The translations under genes and the position numbers were made by a program. A stretch of 41,632 bases of DNA, taken from assembly GCA_043809645.1 (NCBI GenBank), contig JBDROX010000034.1, positions 1 to 41,632 of the forward strand, given 5' to 3'. Source of the DNA: JBDROX01 sp043809645. GTDB lineage: Bacteria > Patescibacteriota > Patescibacteriia > Magasanikbacterales > UBA922. Positions within the stretch are counted from its first letter, which is position 1. Each line of letters begins with the position of its first letter. The notes below the pieces were generated by a model. It was not told the DNA's origin. It saw only the letters and a list, made by a program, of their open reading frames with translations, and made no database searches. Positions 24,592 through 33,400 of this stretch are shown here, piece by piece.

Positions 24592-26628
24592 TTATGCATT
24601 TTTATCTAATGTAAGTGTACGTTCTTTTGATTCTTGCGAATATACCTCGAGTACATCCCCTTCTTCGATCTTTGTCTTACCCTCGAATCGGACACCGCAT
24701 TCTGTCCCACTGGACACCTGATTCGTTGCTTGCTTTCCTGTCTGGAGTTCAGTAATATTTCCTTCTCCAACCACCTGCCCCTTTCTTTTTACACGGACTA
24801 AGCTTCCTTTCACGATTTTGCCATCTTCAACGCGACCTCCTACTGTCATAGCCCTCTTGTCACTTCGAAAGATCGCGAGCACTTTGATTTTTCCAAGCTC
24901 AGTAACAACTGTTTCTGTAGAGAGAAGTTTTTGAAGCTCTTCCTTCGCCCAATTGATAAGATCATAAATAACTTCATATTTTTGAAATGGAACTTTATTC
25001 TCTCTCATAGACTCTTTTGCAATCGGTGTTGGGGTCACATGGAAACCAATCACTGTAGCGTGGCCAGCCTGTGCCTTGACCACATCAGCTTCATTTATAT
25101 TTCCAAGCCCTTTTCCAATAATCTTGATGCTAACCTCTTCGTGCCTCATGTTCTCCAGAGAACCAATAATAGCTTCGAGAGATCCGAGTACATCTGCCTT
25201 GATGAGTAAATTCAAACTTCTCTTTCCATCACCTTCTTCATCGCCTTCACTATGCGCTTCACGAACAGTCTGTTGCTCTGCACCAGTCTGCTGTGTTCTT
25301 TTCTGTCTCAGGTCAATTTTCTTTGAAGTTCCTTCTTTTGCAACATCGAGAATATCGCCAACCTCTGGAACCACTTTAAATCCAATGATTTGTGCAGGGA
25401 CAGACGGACCTGCTTCTTCAATATTCTCGCCAAGATAATTCTTCATGGCTCTCACCTTTCCGTAGATTTCTCCATTGACGACGAGAGGGTCTCCTTTTTT
25501 CAGTGTCCCAGACTGTACAAGGACAGTGGCAACTGGGCCCATACCCTTGTCAACATTCGATTCGATAATAGTACCAGCGGCTGGAACCGACGGATCTGCC
25601 TGAATATTCTCCTCATTCATGTCTGCCATCAGAAGGAGGACATCAAGGAGCTTGTCTATATGGAGATTCTTCTTTGCAGATACTTCTACCATGCTAATGT
25701 TTCCGCCCCACTCTTCTGAGAGTACATCATAACCAGAAAGTTCGGTCTTCACACGCTGTACGTCAGCCCCGTCTTTATCAATTTTGTTAATAGCAACCAC
25801 ATACGGAAGCTTCGCAGCTTTGATAATCTGAATAACTTCCTTGGTCTGAGGTTTCACACCATCATCTGCAGCAACTATAAGAATTCCGATATCAGCCACC
25901 TTTGCACCACGACTACGCATGACTGTGAAAGCCTCATGTCCAGGGGTATCAATGAATGTAATAGGTCTTTCTTCCTTGGTCTTCGGATCTTTCCAAATAG
26001 TCTGGTACGCACCAATATGCTGTGTGATTCCACCAGACTCTGTCTGGATAATATTTGCTTCTCTAATACTGTCGAGCAGTGTGGTCTTTCCATGATCTAC
26101 ATGTCCCATAACCACAACAACAGGCGGTCTCTTTTCAAGATTCTCTCCTCTACCGAGTGCTTCTTCGAGAGCAGATTCTTTCTTTTCATCTTCTGGTGAT
26201 TCAGCCACAGAGTCTCCTTTTTCAACTCCAAAACCAAATTCCTCGGCCATGATAGCTGCCGTATCATAGTCAAGGAATTGATTCTGATTGGCCAGAATAC
26301 CATTCTTCATGAGCTCAGTCATGAGAGATGTCACAGGCATCCCAAGTAATTCAGAAAATTCTCTGACTGTAATCTTTTCTGGGATAAAAATCTTCTCACC
26401 ACTTTCCTTGCGTAGTTCCTTTTCTTTGAGCTTTCTCTCTTCTACTTCCTTTAATTTCTTTTCTTCTATGTTCCTCTTTATCCTTCTCCAGTCACGGATA
26501 ATTTTTTGTGCAACTCGATCATCCACCTTTACTGCTCGTGCTCCAATATCAAAACCATACTCGGGCAGTATTTCGAGCATCTGTTTTGTATTGGTTTTTA
26601 GCCGTCTGGCAAGTTCTGTAACATTCAT
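24592..26628 (-). CDS. infB: Translation initiation factor IF-2
   Basis: 678 residues, shorter than the ~890 of E. coli because the N-terminal extension is reduced to an IF2_N module (VTELARRLKTNTKQMLEILP). The G domain has GHVDHGKTTLLDSIREA, then DTPGHEAF, and NKIDK; domains II-IV follow (LGSLEAIIGSLENMRHEEV, then RSDKRAMTVGGRVEDG). IF-2 places initiator tRNA on the ribosome. IF-2 is also linked in the literature to leaderless mRNA initiation, relevant because several genes here look leaderless. Confidence 0.95.
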   Translation of the reverse strand: MNVTELARRLKTNTKQMLEILPEYGFDIGARAVKVDDRVAQKIIRDWRRIKRNIEEKKLKEVEERKLKEKELRKESGEKIFIPEKITVREFSELLGMPVTSLMTELMKNGILANQNQFLDYDTAAIMAEEFGFGVEKGDSVAESPEDEKKESALEEALGRGENLEKRPPVVVVMGHVDHGKTTLLDSIREANIIQTESGGITQHIGAYQTIWKDPKTKEERPITFIDTPGHEAFTVMRSRGAKVADIGILIVAADDGVKPQTKEVIQIIKAAKLPYVVAINKIDKDGADVQRVKTELSGYDVLSEEWGGNISMVEVSAKKNLHIDKLLDVLLLMADMNEENIQADPSVPAAGTIIESNVDKGMGPVATVLVQSGTLKKGDPLVVNGEIYGKVRAMKNYLGENIEEAGPSVPAQIIGFKVVPEVGDILDVAKEGTSKKIDLRQKRTQQTGAEQQTVREAHSEGDEEGDGKRSLNLLIKADVLGSLEAIIGSLENMRHEEVSIKIIGKGLGNINEADVVKAQAGHATVIGFHVTPTPIAKESMRENKVPFQKYEVIYDLINWAKEELQKLLSTETVVTELGKIKVLAIFRSDKRAMTVGGRVEDGKIVKGSLVRVKRKGQVVGEGNITELQTGKQATNQVSSGTECGVRFEGKTKIEEGDVLEVYSQESKERTLTLDKNA

Positions 26629-26642
26629 AATAAAGTATGACG

Positions 26643-26671
26643 AGTATAGCTCTATGGAGGGAAAAAGTCAA
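26643..26671 (-). promoter_or_regulatory. Promoter of infB
   Basis: On the minus strand TTGACT, a 17-bp spacer and TATACT. Only 14 nt separate the -10 box from the ATG, so the leader is about 7 nt and lacks a ribosome-binding site. Confidence 0.7.
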
Positions 26672-26683
26672 TGGCAAAAGCTA

Positions 26684-26711
26684 TTGATTCATATAGTATT
26701 TCATGTATACT
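26684..26711 (+). promoter_or_regulatory. Promoter of the third GC-rich gene
   Basis: TTGATT at 26684-26689, a 16-bp spacer and TATACT at 26706-26711, giving a ~45-nt leader that contains a GATCC/GGATC hairpin before the ribosome-binding site. Confidence 0.5.
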
Positions 26712-26762
26712 CAGATTAGTAGTTTCCTCGATCCACAGGGATCATCACCAAGGAGGTGGAGC

Positions 26763-27002
26763 TTGGTTGCTAACAACCGACAAAAGCCAAAAGTCCATTT
26801 GGTAAGCGAAATCCTGCGTATAGCCCGCAGACTTCGAGCCAGAGAAATTATTCTGTACAATGGTATGGAGGTACTAGATCCAAAAATCCGTCTAGGGCTG
26901 GAAGGTGAATACCTCATCGTACATAAAACTCCTGGCGGTTACATACCAAACCCGATTCAGCTCGACAGTGATCACATCCTGATCGTACCTCGAGAGGACT
27001 AG
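26763..27002 (+). CDS. Hypothetical protein (79 aa) starting at TTG with strong ribosome-binding site
   Basis: Not recognised. The start is taken at TTG 26763 because AAGGAGG ends 6 nt upstream and the promoter's -10 box excludes the ATG at 26703. The protein reads MVANNRQKPKVHLVSEILR and continues with a basic helix (IARRLRAREIILYNG). Then come EVLDPKIRLGLEGEYLIVH and KTPGGYIPNPIQLDSDHILI, suggesting a small alpha plus beta fold, with an acidic end. It has no membrane segment and is somewhat more GC-rich than its neighbours. It is divergent from infB and convergent with hppA, and ends ahead of a shared terminator, so it is monocistronic. The function is unknown. Confidence 0.6.
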   Translation: MVANNRQKPKVHLVSEILRIARRLRAREIILYNGMEVLDPKIRLGLEGEYLIVHKTPGGYIPNPIQLDSDHILIVPRED

Positions 27003-27087
27003 ATATGGCACTAACAGCTCCTGCCGCCGCATGGAAACAGGTTTGACTCAAAACCCAAAGTACATGTAGCGGCCAGCCAAAAAAAAC

Positions 27088-27110
27088 CCCGCCAATATGG
27101 CGGGATTTTT
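27088..27110. terminator. Bidirectional terminator between the GC-rich gene and hppA
   Basis: CCCGCC and GGCGGG arms, a 5-nt loop, a T run on the plus strand and the A run (T run on minus) on the other side. Confidence 0.8.
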
Positions 27111-27122
27111 ATTTATTTACTA

Positions 27123-29105
27123 TTATTTCAGCAATCCAACGATAAGTAGCGCAACAATATTTGCAACCTTGATCATCGGGTTGATCGCAGGCCCAGCTGT
27201 ATCCTTGTACGGATCACCAACAGTATCACCTGTTACAGCAGCCTTATGAGCTCGACTTCCCTTTCCACCATAGTGTCCATCTTCGATATATTTTTTTGCA
27301 TTATCCCAGGCACCACCACCAGTGGTCATGGATATCGCTACGAAGATGCCAGTAACGATCGTACCAACGAGAAGTCCGCCGAGAGCAGCTGGTCCGAGGA
27401 ATACACCAACCACAATTGGCACAACAATTGGAATCAGCGCCGGAAGAATCATCTGACCAATTGCACCCTTTGTAACAATATCAACACACCTGGCATAGTC
27501 TGGCTTTCCAGAACCATCCATAATTCCTTTAATTTCCTTAAACTGTCTTCGAACTTCCTCTACTACCTTTCCTGCAACTTTTCCTACAGACTCCATGAGA
27601 AGCGCACCGAAGAGATATGGCATAAGTCCACCGATGAAGAGTCCAACAAGAACATATGGATCATCTATCCTAAAAACCGTCGAAATTCCCTCATCACCTA
27701 ACTTGTGTGTAAAGTCTGCAAAGAGAACAAGTGCAGCGAGAGCAGCACTTCCAATGGCATACCCCTTTGTGACCGCCTTGGTTGTGTTTCCAACAGCGTC
27801 CAGTGGATCAGTGACATTTCGCACACTCTCATCCAGCCCAGCCATTTCAGCTATTCCGCCAGCATTGTCTGTAATTGGTCCGTATGAATCGATCGTCACG
27901 ATAATACCAGTCAAAGAAAGCATTGCCATAGCAGCAATTGCAATTCCATAGAGTCCTGCAAAAGAAAATGCTACAAGCATACTAACAGCAATCGCGATCA
28001 CAGGCCATGCAGTAGATTTCATTGACACAGCAAGACCGCGGATCACATTGGTTCCGTGTCCAGTCTCACTTGATTTTGCGATCTCTTTTACTGGCTTATA
28101 CTTGGTCGATGTGTAATATTCTGTAATGAGGACCATAAGCGCGGTAAGTCCAACACCAACACAGGCACTCCAGAAAAGTTTATCAACCGCAACACCGAGG
28201 TCTGCTGCAAAAAAATAACTGATAACATAAAATCCAACAAGAGAAAAAATCGCAGAGGCAGTCAACCCTTTGTAGAGCGCCCCCATGATATTTTGTTTCT
28301 TTCCGAGCTTGATGAAGAATGTCCCAATGATTGAAGCAATAATAGAAACACCACCTAGGAGAAGTGGAAACCAAATAGCAATCTCATTTCCAAATGTGAG
28401 GTGTCCGAGAATCACAGCTGCAACAGCTGTTACAGCATATGTTTCGAAGAGATCTGCAGCCATTCCAGCACAGTCTCCAACGTTGTCTCCAACGTTGTCT
28501 GCAATCACCGCAGGATTTCTCGGGTCATCTTCTGGAATACCCGCTTCAACTTTTCCAACGAGATCAGCACCTACGTCGGCTGCTTTTGTAAAAATACCAC
28601 CACCAATTCTAGCAAAAATAGAAATCAAACTTCCACCAAATGCTAGACCAATAAGTGCATCTACATCTTTGAAGATAAGATAAAAACCACTCACACCGAG
28701 GAGCCCAAGACCAACAACAAGTAGGCCAGTGACAGAACCTCCCTTTACGGCAACATTAAGTGCCTTTTCAATACCTTTCTTCGCAGCCTCTGTTGTTCTT
28801 ACATTTGCCTGAACAGAAACCATCATCCCGAGGTAGCCAGCAAGTCCAGATAAGAAGGCACCTACAAGGAATCCAATTCCAGTATTTAGATCAATGAAAA
28901 TCCGAAGCAGGATAAAAACAGCAATTGCTACAAGAGCTATAGTCTTATACTGTCTTCCAAGATAGGCTTTTGCACCCTCTTGAATAGCCCCAGCAATATC
29001 CCTCATTCGACTATCACCAGAAGGTTGTTTCTTTATCCAACTAATGAGATATATCCCATAAAGGATAGCAAGTACTGCTGGCACAATAGTGAGCAGAATG
29101 TACAT
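27123..29105 (-). CDS. hppA: Membrane-bound proton-translocating pyrophosphatase
   Basis: 660 residues with about 16 hydrophobic segments. The pyrophosphate site is seen in GIPEDDPRNPAVIADNVGDN, then VGDCAGMAADLFE. A later element, GNTTKAVTKGYAIGSAALAA, carries Lys at the position that distinguishes K+-independent enzymes (Ala in K+-dependent ones). GDTVGDPYKDTAGPAINPM completes the C-terminal catalytic site. The enzyme couples pyrophosphate hydrolysis to proton export, allowing a small cell to save energy from biosynthetic PPi. K+ independence is an inference from that single residue. Confidence 0.95.
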   Translation of the reverse strand: MYILLTIVPAVLAILYGIYLISWIKKQPSGDSRMRDIAGAIQEGAKAYLGRQYKTIALVAIAVFILLRIFIDLNTGIGFLVGAFLSGLAGYLGMMVSVQANVRTTEAAKKGIEKALNVAVKGGSVTGLLVVGLGLLGVSGFYLIFKDVDALIGLAFGGSLISIFARIGGGIFTKAADVGADLVGKVEAGIPEDDPRNPAVIADNVGDNVGDCAGMAADLFETYAVTAVAAVILGHLTFGNEIAIWFPLLLGGVSIIASIIGTFFIKLGKKQNIMGALYKGLTASAIFSLVGFYVISYFFAADLGVAVDKLFWSACVGVGLTALMVLITEYYTSTKYKPVKEIAKSSETGHGTNVIRGLAVSMKSTAWPVIAIAVSMLVAFSFAGLYGIAIAAMAMLSLTGIIVTIDSYGPITDNAGGIAEMAGLDESVRNVTDPLDAVGNTTKAVTKGYAIGSAALAALVLFADFTHKLGDEGISTVFRIDDPYVLVGLFIGGLMPYLFGALLMESVGKVAGKVVEEVRRQFKEIKGIMDGSGKPDYARCVDIVTKGAIGQMILPALIPIVVPIVVGVFLGPAALGGLLVGTIVTGIFVAISMTTGGGAWDNAKKYIEDGHYGGKGSRAHKAAVTGDTVGDPYKDTAGPAINPMIKVANIVALLIVGLLK

Positions 29106-29182
29106 AGTGCAACGTTAGTAATGAGTAAAAATTGAATACGAAAAAAGTATAGTGGATTTTCAAAAAAAAGCAAGTCCGTGCT

Positions 29183-30118
29183 CTATTTCCCTATCTTTTT
29201 CTTTGCTAGGATGACATACCCCTGACTCTCTACAAACCTTCCCAAAGTCAACATCTCTGCCAAAGTGTAGACCTCCCCTATCGCAGTACTAAAAGGGTGT
29301 GTTTTTTTCTTTAGTAAAGCAAATAATCTACTGGTGTGTTTGAGAAAAAAAAAGCCATTTCTGCCCCCCAGAGACTCATAGACTTCATCAGGATAGACAG
29401 TACCATACGCCCAAATAGAACTAAACATGCGTTTCACAGAAAAGCCTGCCTGCTCGAGAAACTCCTTTAAAGTTGTTTTGGAATAGAGAGAAATATGAAA
29501 TTCGGCGTGAGGGTCAGTATTTACACCTTTTTTCATCAAATAATTTCGAAGGAATGCATGCTTCCCAAGCTTTGACTCACTGAACATTGCCAGAACCCCA
29601 CCAGACTTCAAAACTCTATAGAGCTCATGGAGCCACACCTGCACATCCTCGACATGCCCAAGAACGTCAGATGTATATATTGCATCAAAACTATTACTTT
29701 CGAATGGCAGTTTACTTCCATTATACAGACTCACCTCTGCCCATACCCCATGCTTCTTTATCTTTTCTTTTGCTAGATCGATTTGAATACCAACTACATC
29801 TACCCCAATCACATCTGCTCTTCTCCCATACATCTTCTTGAAATCAATCACAGTCGATCCAGTTCCACACCCCACATCGAGAATCCGAGGCACATACTTC
29901 TCTGCCCCATCTATCTTCGCATATCGCTTGAATATTCCGTCAACATGCTTTTTGACATACCGATAGAGAAAGAACTTTTTGGGATAAAAAATAAGCTTGC
30001 ACCAATCCTTTTTCTCAATTTCTTCACCAAAAAAAAGTGGGGCTGTATCCCAAATTTCACTTCCATCCGAAGTCTTCATCCCCCAACCTTTGGTTTTACT
30101 TTCTTCAATTTCTGACAT
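29183..30118 (-). CDS. Class I SAM-dependent methyltransferase
   Basis: 311 residues from MSEIEESKTKGW at 30118; the ATG lies 8 nt after a TATACT box. The SAM site ILDVGCGTGSTVIDF is followed by the acidic VIGVDVVGIQID, then FDAIYTSDVLGHVED and LKSGGVLAMFSE. The C-terminal ~110 residues include a hydrophobic-aromatic region. Nothing identifies the substrate; similar proteins act on lipids, sugars or other small molecules. It diverges from truB, 25 bp away. Confidence 0.8.
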   Translation of the reverse strand: MSEIEESKTKGWGMKTSDGSEIWDTAPLFFGEEIEKKDWCKLIFYPKKFFLYRYVKKHVDGIFKRYAKIDGAEKYVPRILDVGCGTGSTVIDFKKMYGRRADVIGVDVVGIQIDLAKEKIKKHGVWAEVSLYNGSKLPFESNSFDAIYTSDVLGHVEDVQVWLHELYRVLKSGGVLAMFSESKLGKHAFLRNYLMKKGVNTDPHAEFHISLYSKTTLKEFLEQAGFSVKRMFSSIWAYGTVYPDEVYESLGGRNGFFFLKHTSRLFALLKKKTHPFSTAIGEVYTLAEMLTLGRFVESQGYVILAKKKIGK

Positions 30119-30143
30119 ATAGTAACAGTATATCATAAAGAAT

Positions 30144-30845
30144 ATGCAAACAGGATTCCTTCTTATAAACAAGCCAGTTGACTGGACGAGCCATGATGTC
30201 ATTGGCTATCTACGTAAAGTGACAGGTATAAAAAAAATTGGGCATGCTGGCACACTCGATCCATTCGCAACAGGCCTCCTCATCGTCGGTATTGGTAGAC
30301 AAGCGACCAAGCGACTTGACGAGTTCAAAGCACTGCCGAAAACATACATCACCGCCATGAAACTTAATGCTGTGTCTGATACATACGACCGAACTGGAAA
30401 TATAAAGGAACAAATTATAAGAAACAAACAAATTACAAAAAAACAAATAAAGGACGTCCTAAAATCCTTCAAAGACAAACAAACACAACTTCCACCAATG
30501 TACTCTGCAAAGAAAGTCAAAGGAAAAAAACTCTATGAGCTTGCAAGAAAAGGAATCGAGATTGAACGCAAACCACATAAAATTGAAATCTATAAAATCA
30601 AACTCCAAAAATTTAAAATTGGAAACCTGCCTGTCGGCAAGGCAAGTTTGAAATTGAAAATTTTCTGCTCTCCCGGAACCTATATTCGCACTCTCGTCCA
30701 TGACATAGGTCAAAAACTCGAGACTGGAGCCTATTGTGAAGAGCTCGAGAGAACACGAATTGGGAAATATAAAGTCAAAAAAGCAATCGAGCCAACATTG
30801 GTAACTAAAAATAATCTTAAAAAGTTTATCTTTCAACTTAACTAA
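30144..30845 (+). CDS. truB: tRNA pseudouridine(55) synthase TruB
   Basis: 233 residues. The catalytic Asp is in GHAGTLDPFATGLLIVGIG, with KPVDWTSHDVIGYLRK at the start, PPMYSAKKVKGKKLYELAR, and CSPGTYIRTLVHDIGQKL later. The C-terminal PUA domain of longer TruB proteins is essentially absent. It isomerises U55 in the T-loop of tRNAs. An embedded palindromic repeat encodes NLPVGKAS between the central beta strands. A TATCAT box 7 nt before the ATG suggests a leaderless message. Confidence 0.93.
   Translation: MQTGFLLINKPVDWTSHDVIGYLRKVTGIKKIGHAGTLDPFATGLLIVGIGRQATKRLDEFKALPKTYITAMKLNAVSDTYDRTGNIKEQIIRNKQITKKQIKDVLKSFKDKQTQLPPMYSAKKVKGKKLYELARKGIEIERKPHKIEIYKIKLQKFKIGNLPVGKASLKLKIFCSPGTYIRTLVHDIGQKLETGAYCEELERTRIGKYKVKKAIEPTLVTKNNLKKFIFQLN
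30625..30647. repeat. Palindromic insertion inside truB
   Basis: ACCTGCCT and AGGCAAGT form imperfect inverted arms around TGTCGGCA, encoding LPVGKAS within the strand-rich middle of TruB. The flanking coding sequence is AT-rich (AAATTTAAAATTGG and GAAATTGAAAATTTT), so the GC-rich palindrome stands out. Confidence 0.65.
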
Positions 30846-30891
30846 TAAAAATTATTCAGAATACCACCTAAAAGAGTGTTTTTTTGTTCCA

Positions 30892-30920
30892 TTGACAAAA
30901 CCCTCTCTCTCTGCTAAACT
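30892..30920 (+). promoter_or_regulatory. Promoter of the RNase Y gene region
   Basis: TTGACA, a 17-bp spacer and TAAACT. It gives a leader of about 230 nt before rny, unusually long for this window. Confidence 0.75.
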
Positions 30921-30947
30921 ACGTTTACAATATCATTCATATTATTG

Positions 30948-31100
30948 ATGATAGATTCAGGCAGCAAGGTATTACAGAATATGACTCAAATTAGCAACAT
31001 TGTTGATTTTTCACTTCAGAAAAACACTAGTCAGCAATCAACTTCTTTAGACATCGCAAAGTCCCACAACATTCGGGACCATATTCTTCGTATACAATAA
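30948..31100 (+). CDS. Possible leader ORF (50 aa) upstream of rny
   Basis: An open frame from ATG 30948 to TAA 31100 begins about 20 nt after the predicted transcription start. It reads MIDSGSKVLQNMTQISNIVD and ends DHILRIQ, with no recognised domain, and is amphipathic in places. It has no ribosome-binding site, like most genes here. The stretch 30846-31156 contains otherwise only the promoter and a TTAGG/CCTAA hairpin near 31101-31120. Either a small protein or a non-coding leader is possible. Confidence 0.35.
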   Translation: MIDSGSKVLQNMTQISNIVDFSLQKNTSQQSTSLDIAKSHNIRDHILRIQ

Positions 31101-31156
31101 CTTAGGGGTGTACTCCTAATCTGCTGAAATCTCATCGTCATGAGTAAATTTTGTAT

Positions 31157-32686
31157 ATGTCACAAGAATTAATAGTAGGCCTTATGGGTATCCTGGCTAT
31201 CCCCGTTGGGATTGCAATCGGATATTTTCTCCGAAAACAAGTTGGCCAATCACGCGTCAATTCGGCAGAAGCCCTCGCAGAAAAGAGAATTGTAGAAGCT
31301 AAAAACAAAGAGAAGGAAGTCATGCTTGGAGCCAAAGAAAAAGCTTTTAAAATCATTGATGAGGCAAAGCAAGAGGAAGACCGAAGAAGAAAAGAACTCA
31401 ACAAGGCACAGTCTCGCCTAGAACAGCGAGAATCAATGTTTGATAAAAAACTACTTGAGCTCGAAGGTAGCAAAGAAAAATTGAGACAAAAAGTCGAGCA
31501 GATTCAAAACATCAAACAAAAAATTGACGAGGCACAGATCCAAGCAGTCGAAAAACTGAGTAAAATTTCAGGCTACACCCCAGAACAAGCAAAAGGAGAA
31601 TTCTTTGACAGAATAGAGGAACAATCAAAGGAAGATCTTATGAATCGTATTATCAAATTCCAAAATGATAGCGGAGAAGAGCTTGAAACCAAAGCAAGAG
31701 AAATACTGGTTACTGCTATGCAGAGAACTGCAGCTAGCCATGCTGCTGAAACTACCTCAACCTCTGTTCCCCTCCCAAGCGACGAAATGAAAGGAAGAAT
31801 TATTGGAAAAGAGGGAAGAAATATTAAAACACTTGAAAAGCTTACAGGATGTGAACTCATCATCGATGAGACACCAGAGATGCTTCTTATTAGCAGTTTC
31901 TCACCTATCCGCAGACGTGTGTGTCACATTGCGTTAACTAAGCTTATCAAGGACGGACGTATTCAGCCTGCGAAGATTGAAGAATATGTTGATGAAGCAA
32001 AAAAAGAACTTGCCATCGATATCAAGAAAGCTGGTGAAGAAGCGCTCCATAAAATGGGAATTATTGGTATAGACCCAAAACTCGCCTCTATTGTTGGACG
32101 TCTTAAATACAGAACAAGCTATGGACAAAACGTCCTCCTCCACTGCCTAGAAGTTGGATATCTGGCTGGTATTATGGCAGAGGAAGTTGGCATGGATCCT
32201 GTAAAGGCTCGTCGAGCAGGCTTCTTCCATGACATTGGAAAAGCTGTTGATCATGAAACACAAGGAACCCATACTGAAATTGGATATACTATTCTCAAAA
32301 AATTCAACATGGATGAGGAGTCTCAGCAAGTCGCTCTCACACATCATGATACAAATCCACCACTTCTCATAACCAAGCTGGTGATGGCAGCTGACGCTAT
32401 TTCTGCTTCTCGTGTAGGAGCACGGCGTGATACGTATGAACAATACGTTGCCCGTCTCGAAGCACTCGAGGACACTGCAAAAGGATTCCCTGGAGTAGAA
32501 AAAGTCTATGCAATCCAGGCTGGACGCGAGGTACGTGTATTCATCCAACCAGAGGAAATTGATGACTATGCTGCATACAACTTGGCTAAGGATATTGCAA
32601 GAAAAATCGAGGGAGAACTTCAATATCCCGGAGAAATAAAGGTGAATGTCATACGGGAAACGCGGGCAATCGAATACGCCCGCTAA
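31157..32686 (+). CDS. rny: Ribonuclease Y
   Basis: 509 residues. One N-terminal membrane helix (ELIVGLMGILAIPVGIAIGY) is followed by a ~170-residue charged coiled coil, a KH domain (MKGRIIGKEGRNIKTLEKLTG) and an HD domain with FFHDIGKAVDHETQG and THHD. This is the complete RNase Y order and length. The enzyme is a membrane-tethered endoribonuclease that initiates mRNA decay. The ATG at 31157 is preferred over the TTG two codons upstream. Confidence 0.95.
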   Translation: MSQELIVGLMGILAIPVGIAIGYFLRKQVGQSRVNSAEALAEKRIVEAKNKEKEVMLGAKEKAFKIIDEAKQEEDRRRKELNKAQSRLEQRESMFDKKLLELEGSKEKLRQKVEQIQNIKQKIDEAQIQAVEKLSKISGYTPEQAKGEFFDRIEEQSKEDLMNRIIKFQNDSGEELETKAREILVTAMQRTAASHAAETTSTSVPLPSDEMKGRIIGKEGRNIKTLEKLTGCELIIDETPEMLLISSFSPIRRRVCHIALTKLIKDGRIQPAKIEEYVDEAKKELAIDIKKAGEEALHKMGIIGIDPKLASIVGRLKYRTSYGQNVLLHCLEVGYLAGIMAEEVGMDPVKARRAGFFHDIGKAVDHETQGTHTEIGYTILKKFNMDEESQQVALTHHDTNPPLLITKLVMAADAISASRVGARRDTYEQYVARLEALEDTAKGFPGVEKVYAIQAGREVRVFIQPEEIDDYAAYNLAKDIARKIEGELQYPGEIKVNVIRETRAIEYAR

Positions 32687-32703
32687 CAAGACAACTTTTG
32701 TTT

Positions 32704-32739
32704 ACAACGTGACCAGCGGGAAGGCTGGTTTTACGTTGT
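32704..32739. terminator. Compound hairpin after rny
   Basis: Outer arms ACAACGT/ACGTTGT and inner arms ACCAGC/GCTGGT stack with small bulges, 18 nt after the rny stop. No clear T run follows, so termination efficiency is uncertain. Confidence 0.5.
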
Positions 32740-32759
32740 GGATAATAAATTCCGCTGTG

Positions 32760-32788
32760 TTGACACAAATATTGATTTATGCTAAATT
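32760..32788 (+). promoter_or_regulatory. Promoter of the HU gene
   Basis: TTGACA at 32760-32765, a 17-bp spacer and TAAATT at 32783-32788, 40 nt before the ATG. Confidence 0.75.
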
Positions 32789-32828
32789 ATATTCATAATT
32801 CTAGATTCTACATTCATAATTAAAAAAT

Positions 32829-33239
32829 ATGGCAAAAGTAAACAAAGCTGCTTTAGCAGAAGCAATTCAAAGAAAAGTTGGTGTCTCAAAAAAAGAGGCA
32901 GAAGAGATGATTGCTGCATTCGAGCACATTGTCACTACTGAACTTCTTGCTGGAAATGAAGTCACAATTGCGGGATTTGGTGCATTCAGTGCCAAGACTC
33001 GTGCTGGACGTGTTGGCGTGAACCCACAGAACCCAAGCCAAAAGATTCAAATTCCACCTGTCACAGTACCAAAATTCAAGGCTGGAAAAGCTCTGAAAGA
33101 TGCACTTAAAGGTAAAAAAAGTGCAGAAGTTGGTGCACAGGGTAGTGCTGCACAGGCTAGACCTGTTGATGCAACATCAACAGAACTTCCAAAAGATGAA
33201 GAAATAACAACCTCCTTCCATTCCGATAGCACAATGTAA
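32829..33239 (+). CDS. HU-family DNA-binding protein with C-terminal extension
   Basis: 136 residues. The first ~92 form a normal HU/IHF subunit: VNKAALAEAIQRKVGVSKKE, NEVTIAGFGAFSAKTRAGRV, then NPQNPSQKIQIPPVTVPKFK and GKALKDALKG. The remaining ~44 residues are an Ala/Ser/Thr-rich, acidic, probably disordered tail. HU dimers bend and compact DNA; the tail is not part of the DNA-binding fold. Consensus promoter and strong terminator point to high expression. Confidence 0.92.
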   Translation: MAKVNKAALAEAIQRKVGVSKKEAEEMIAAFEHIVTTELLAGNEVTIAGFGAFSAKTRAGRVGVNPQNPSQKIQIPPVTVPKFKAGKALKDALKGKKSAEVGAQGSAAQARPVDATSTELPKDEEITTSFHSDSTM

Positions 33240-33245
33240 ACCAAC

Positions 33246-33280
33246 AAAAAAACCGCTTTGTTTATCAGAACGGTTTTTTT
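33246..33280 (+). terminator. Terminator of the HU gene
   Basis: A 10-bp stem, AAAAAAACCG with CGGTTTTTTT, ending in a T run immediately before the tRNA promoter. Confidence 0.85.
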
Positions 33281-33281
33281 A

Positions 33282-33310
33282 TTGACAAACGCTCAATTTC
33301 AACCTATAAT
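33282..33310 (+). promoter_or_regulatory. Consensus promoter of tRNA-Glu
   Basis: TTGACA at 33282-33287, a 17-bp spacer and TATAAT at 33305-33310, a perfect sigma70-type consensus 18 nt before the tRNA. Confidence 0.9.
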
Positions 33311-33328
33311 GATCATGTTTTTATGAGC

Positions 33329-33400
33329 GGCCCCATCGTCTAGTGGTTAGGACAGATGGTTCTCATCCATCAAACAGGGGTTCGATTCCCCTTGGGGCTA
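33329..33400 (+). tRNA. tRNA-Glu (anticodon CTC)
   Basis: The cloverleaf folds by eye. Acceptor GGCCCCA pairs with TGGGGCT (terminal G-U pair), the D arm contains TAGTGGTTAGGAC, and the anticodon stem GATGG/CCATC holds loop TTCTCAT (CTC). The T arm AGGGG/CCCCT has loop TTCGATT. Discriminator A; CCA is not encoded and must be added enzymatically. Confidence 0.93.

Noticed and set aside
28440..28520. Tandem-looking repeat (CTCCAACGTTGT) inside hppA
   Set aside because: It encodes the family-conserved DNVGDNVGD catalytic segment and is not an insertion.
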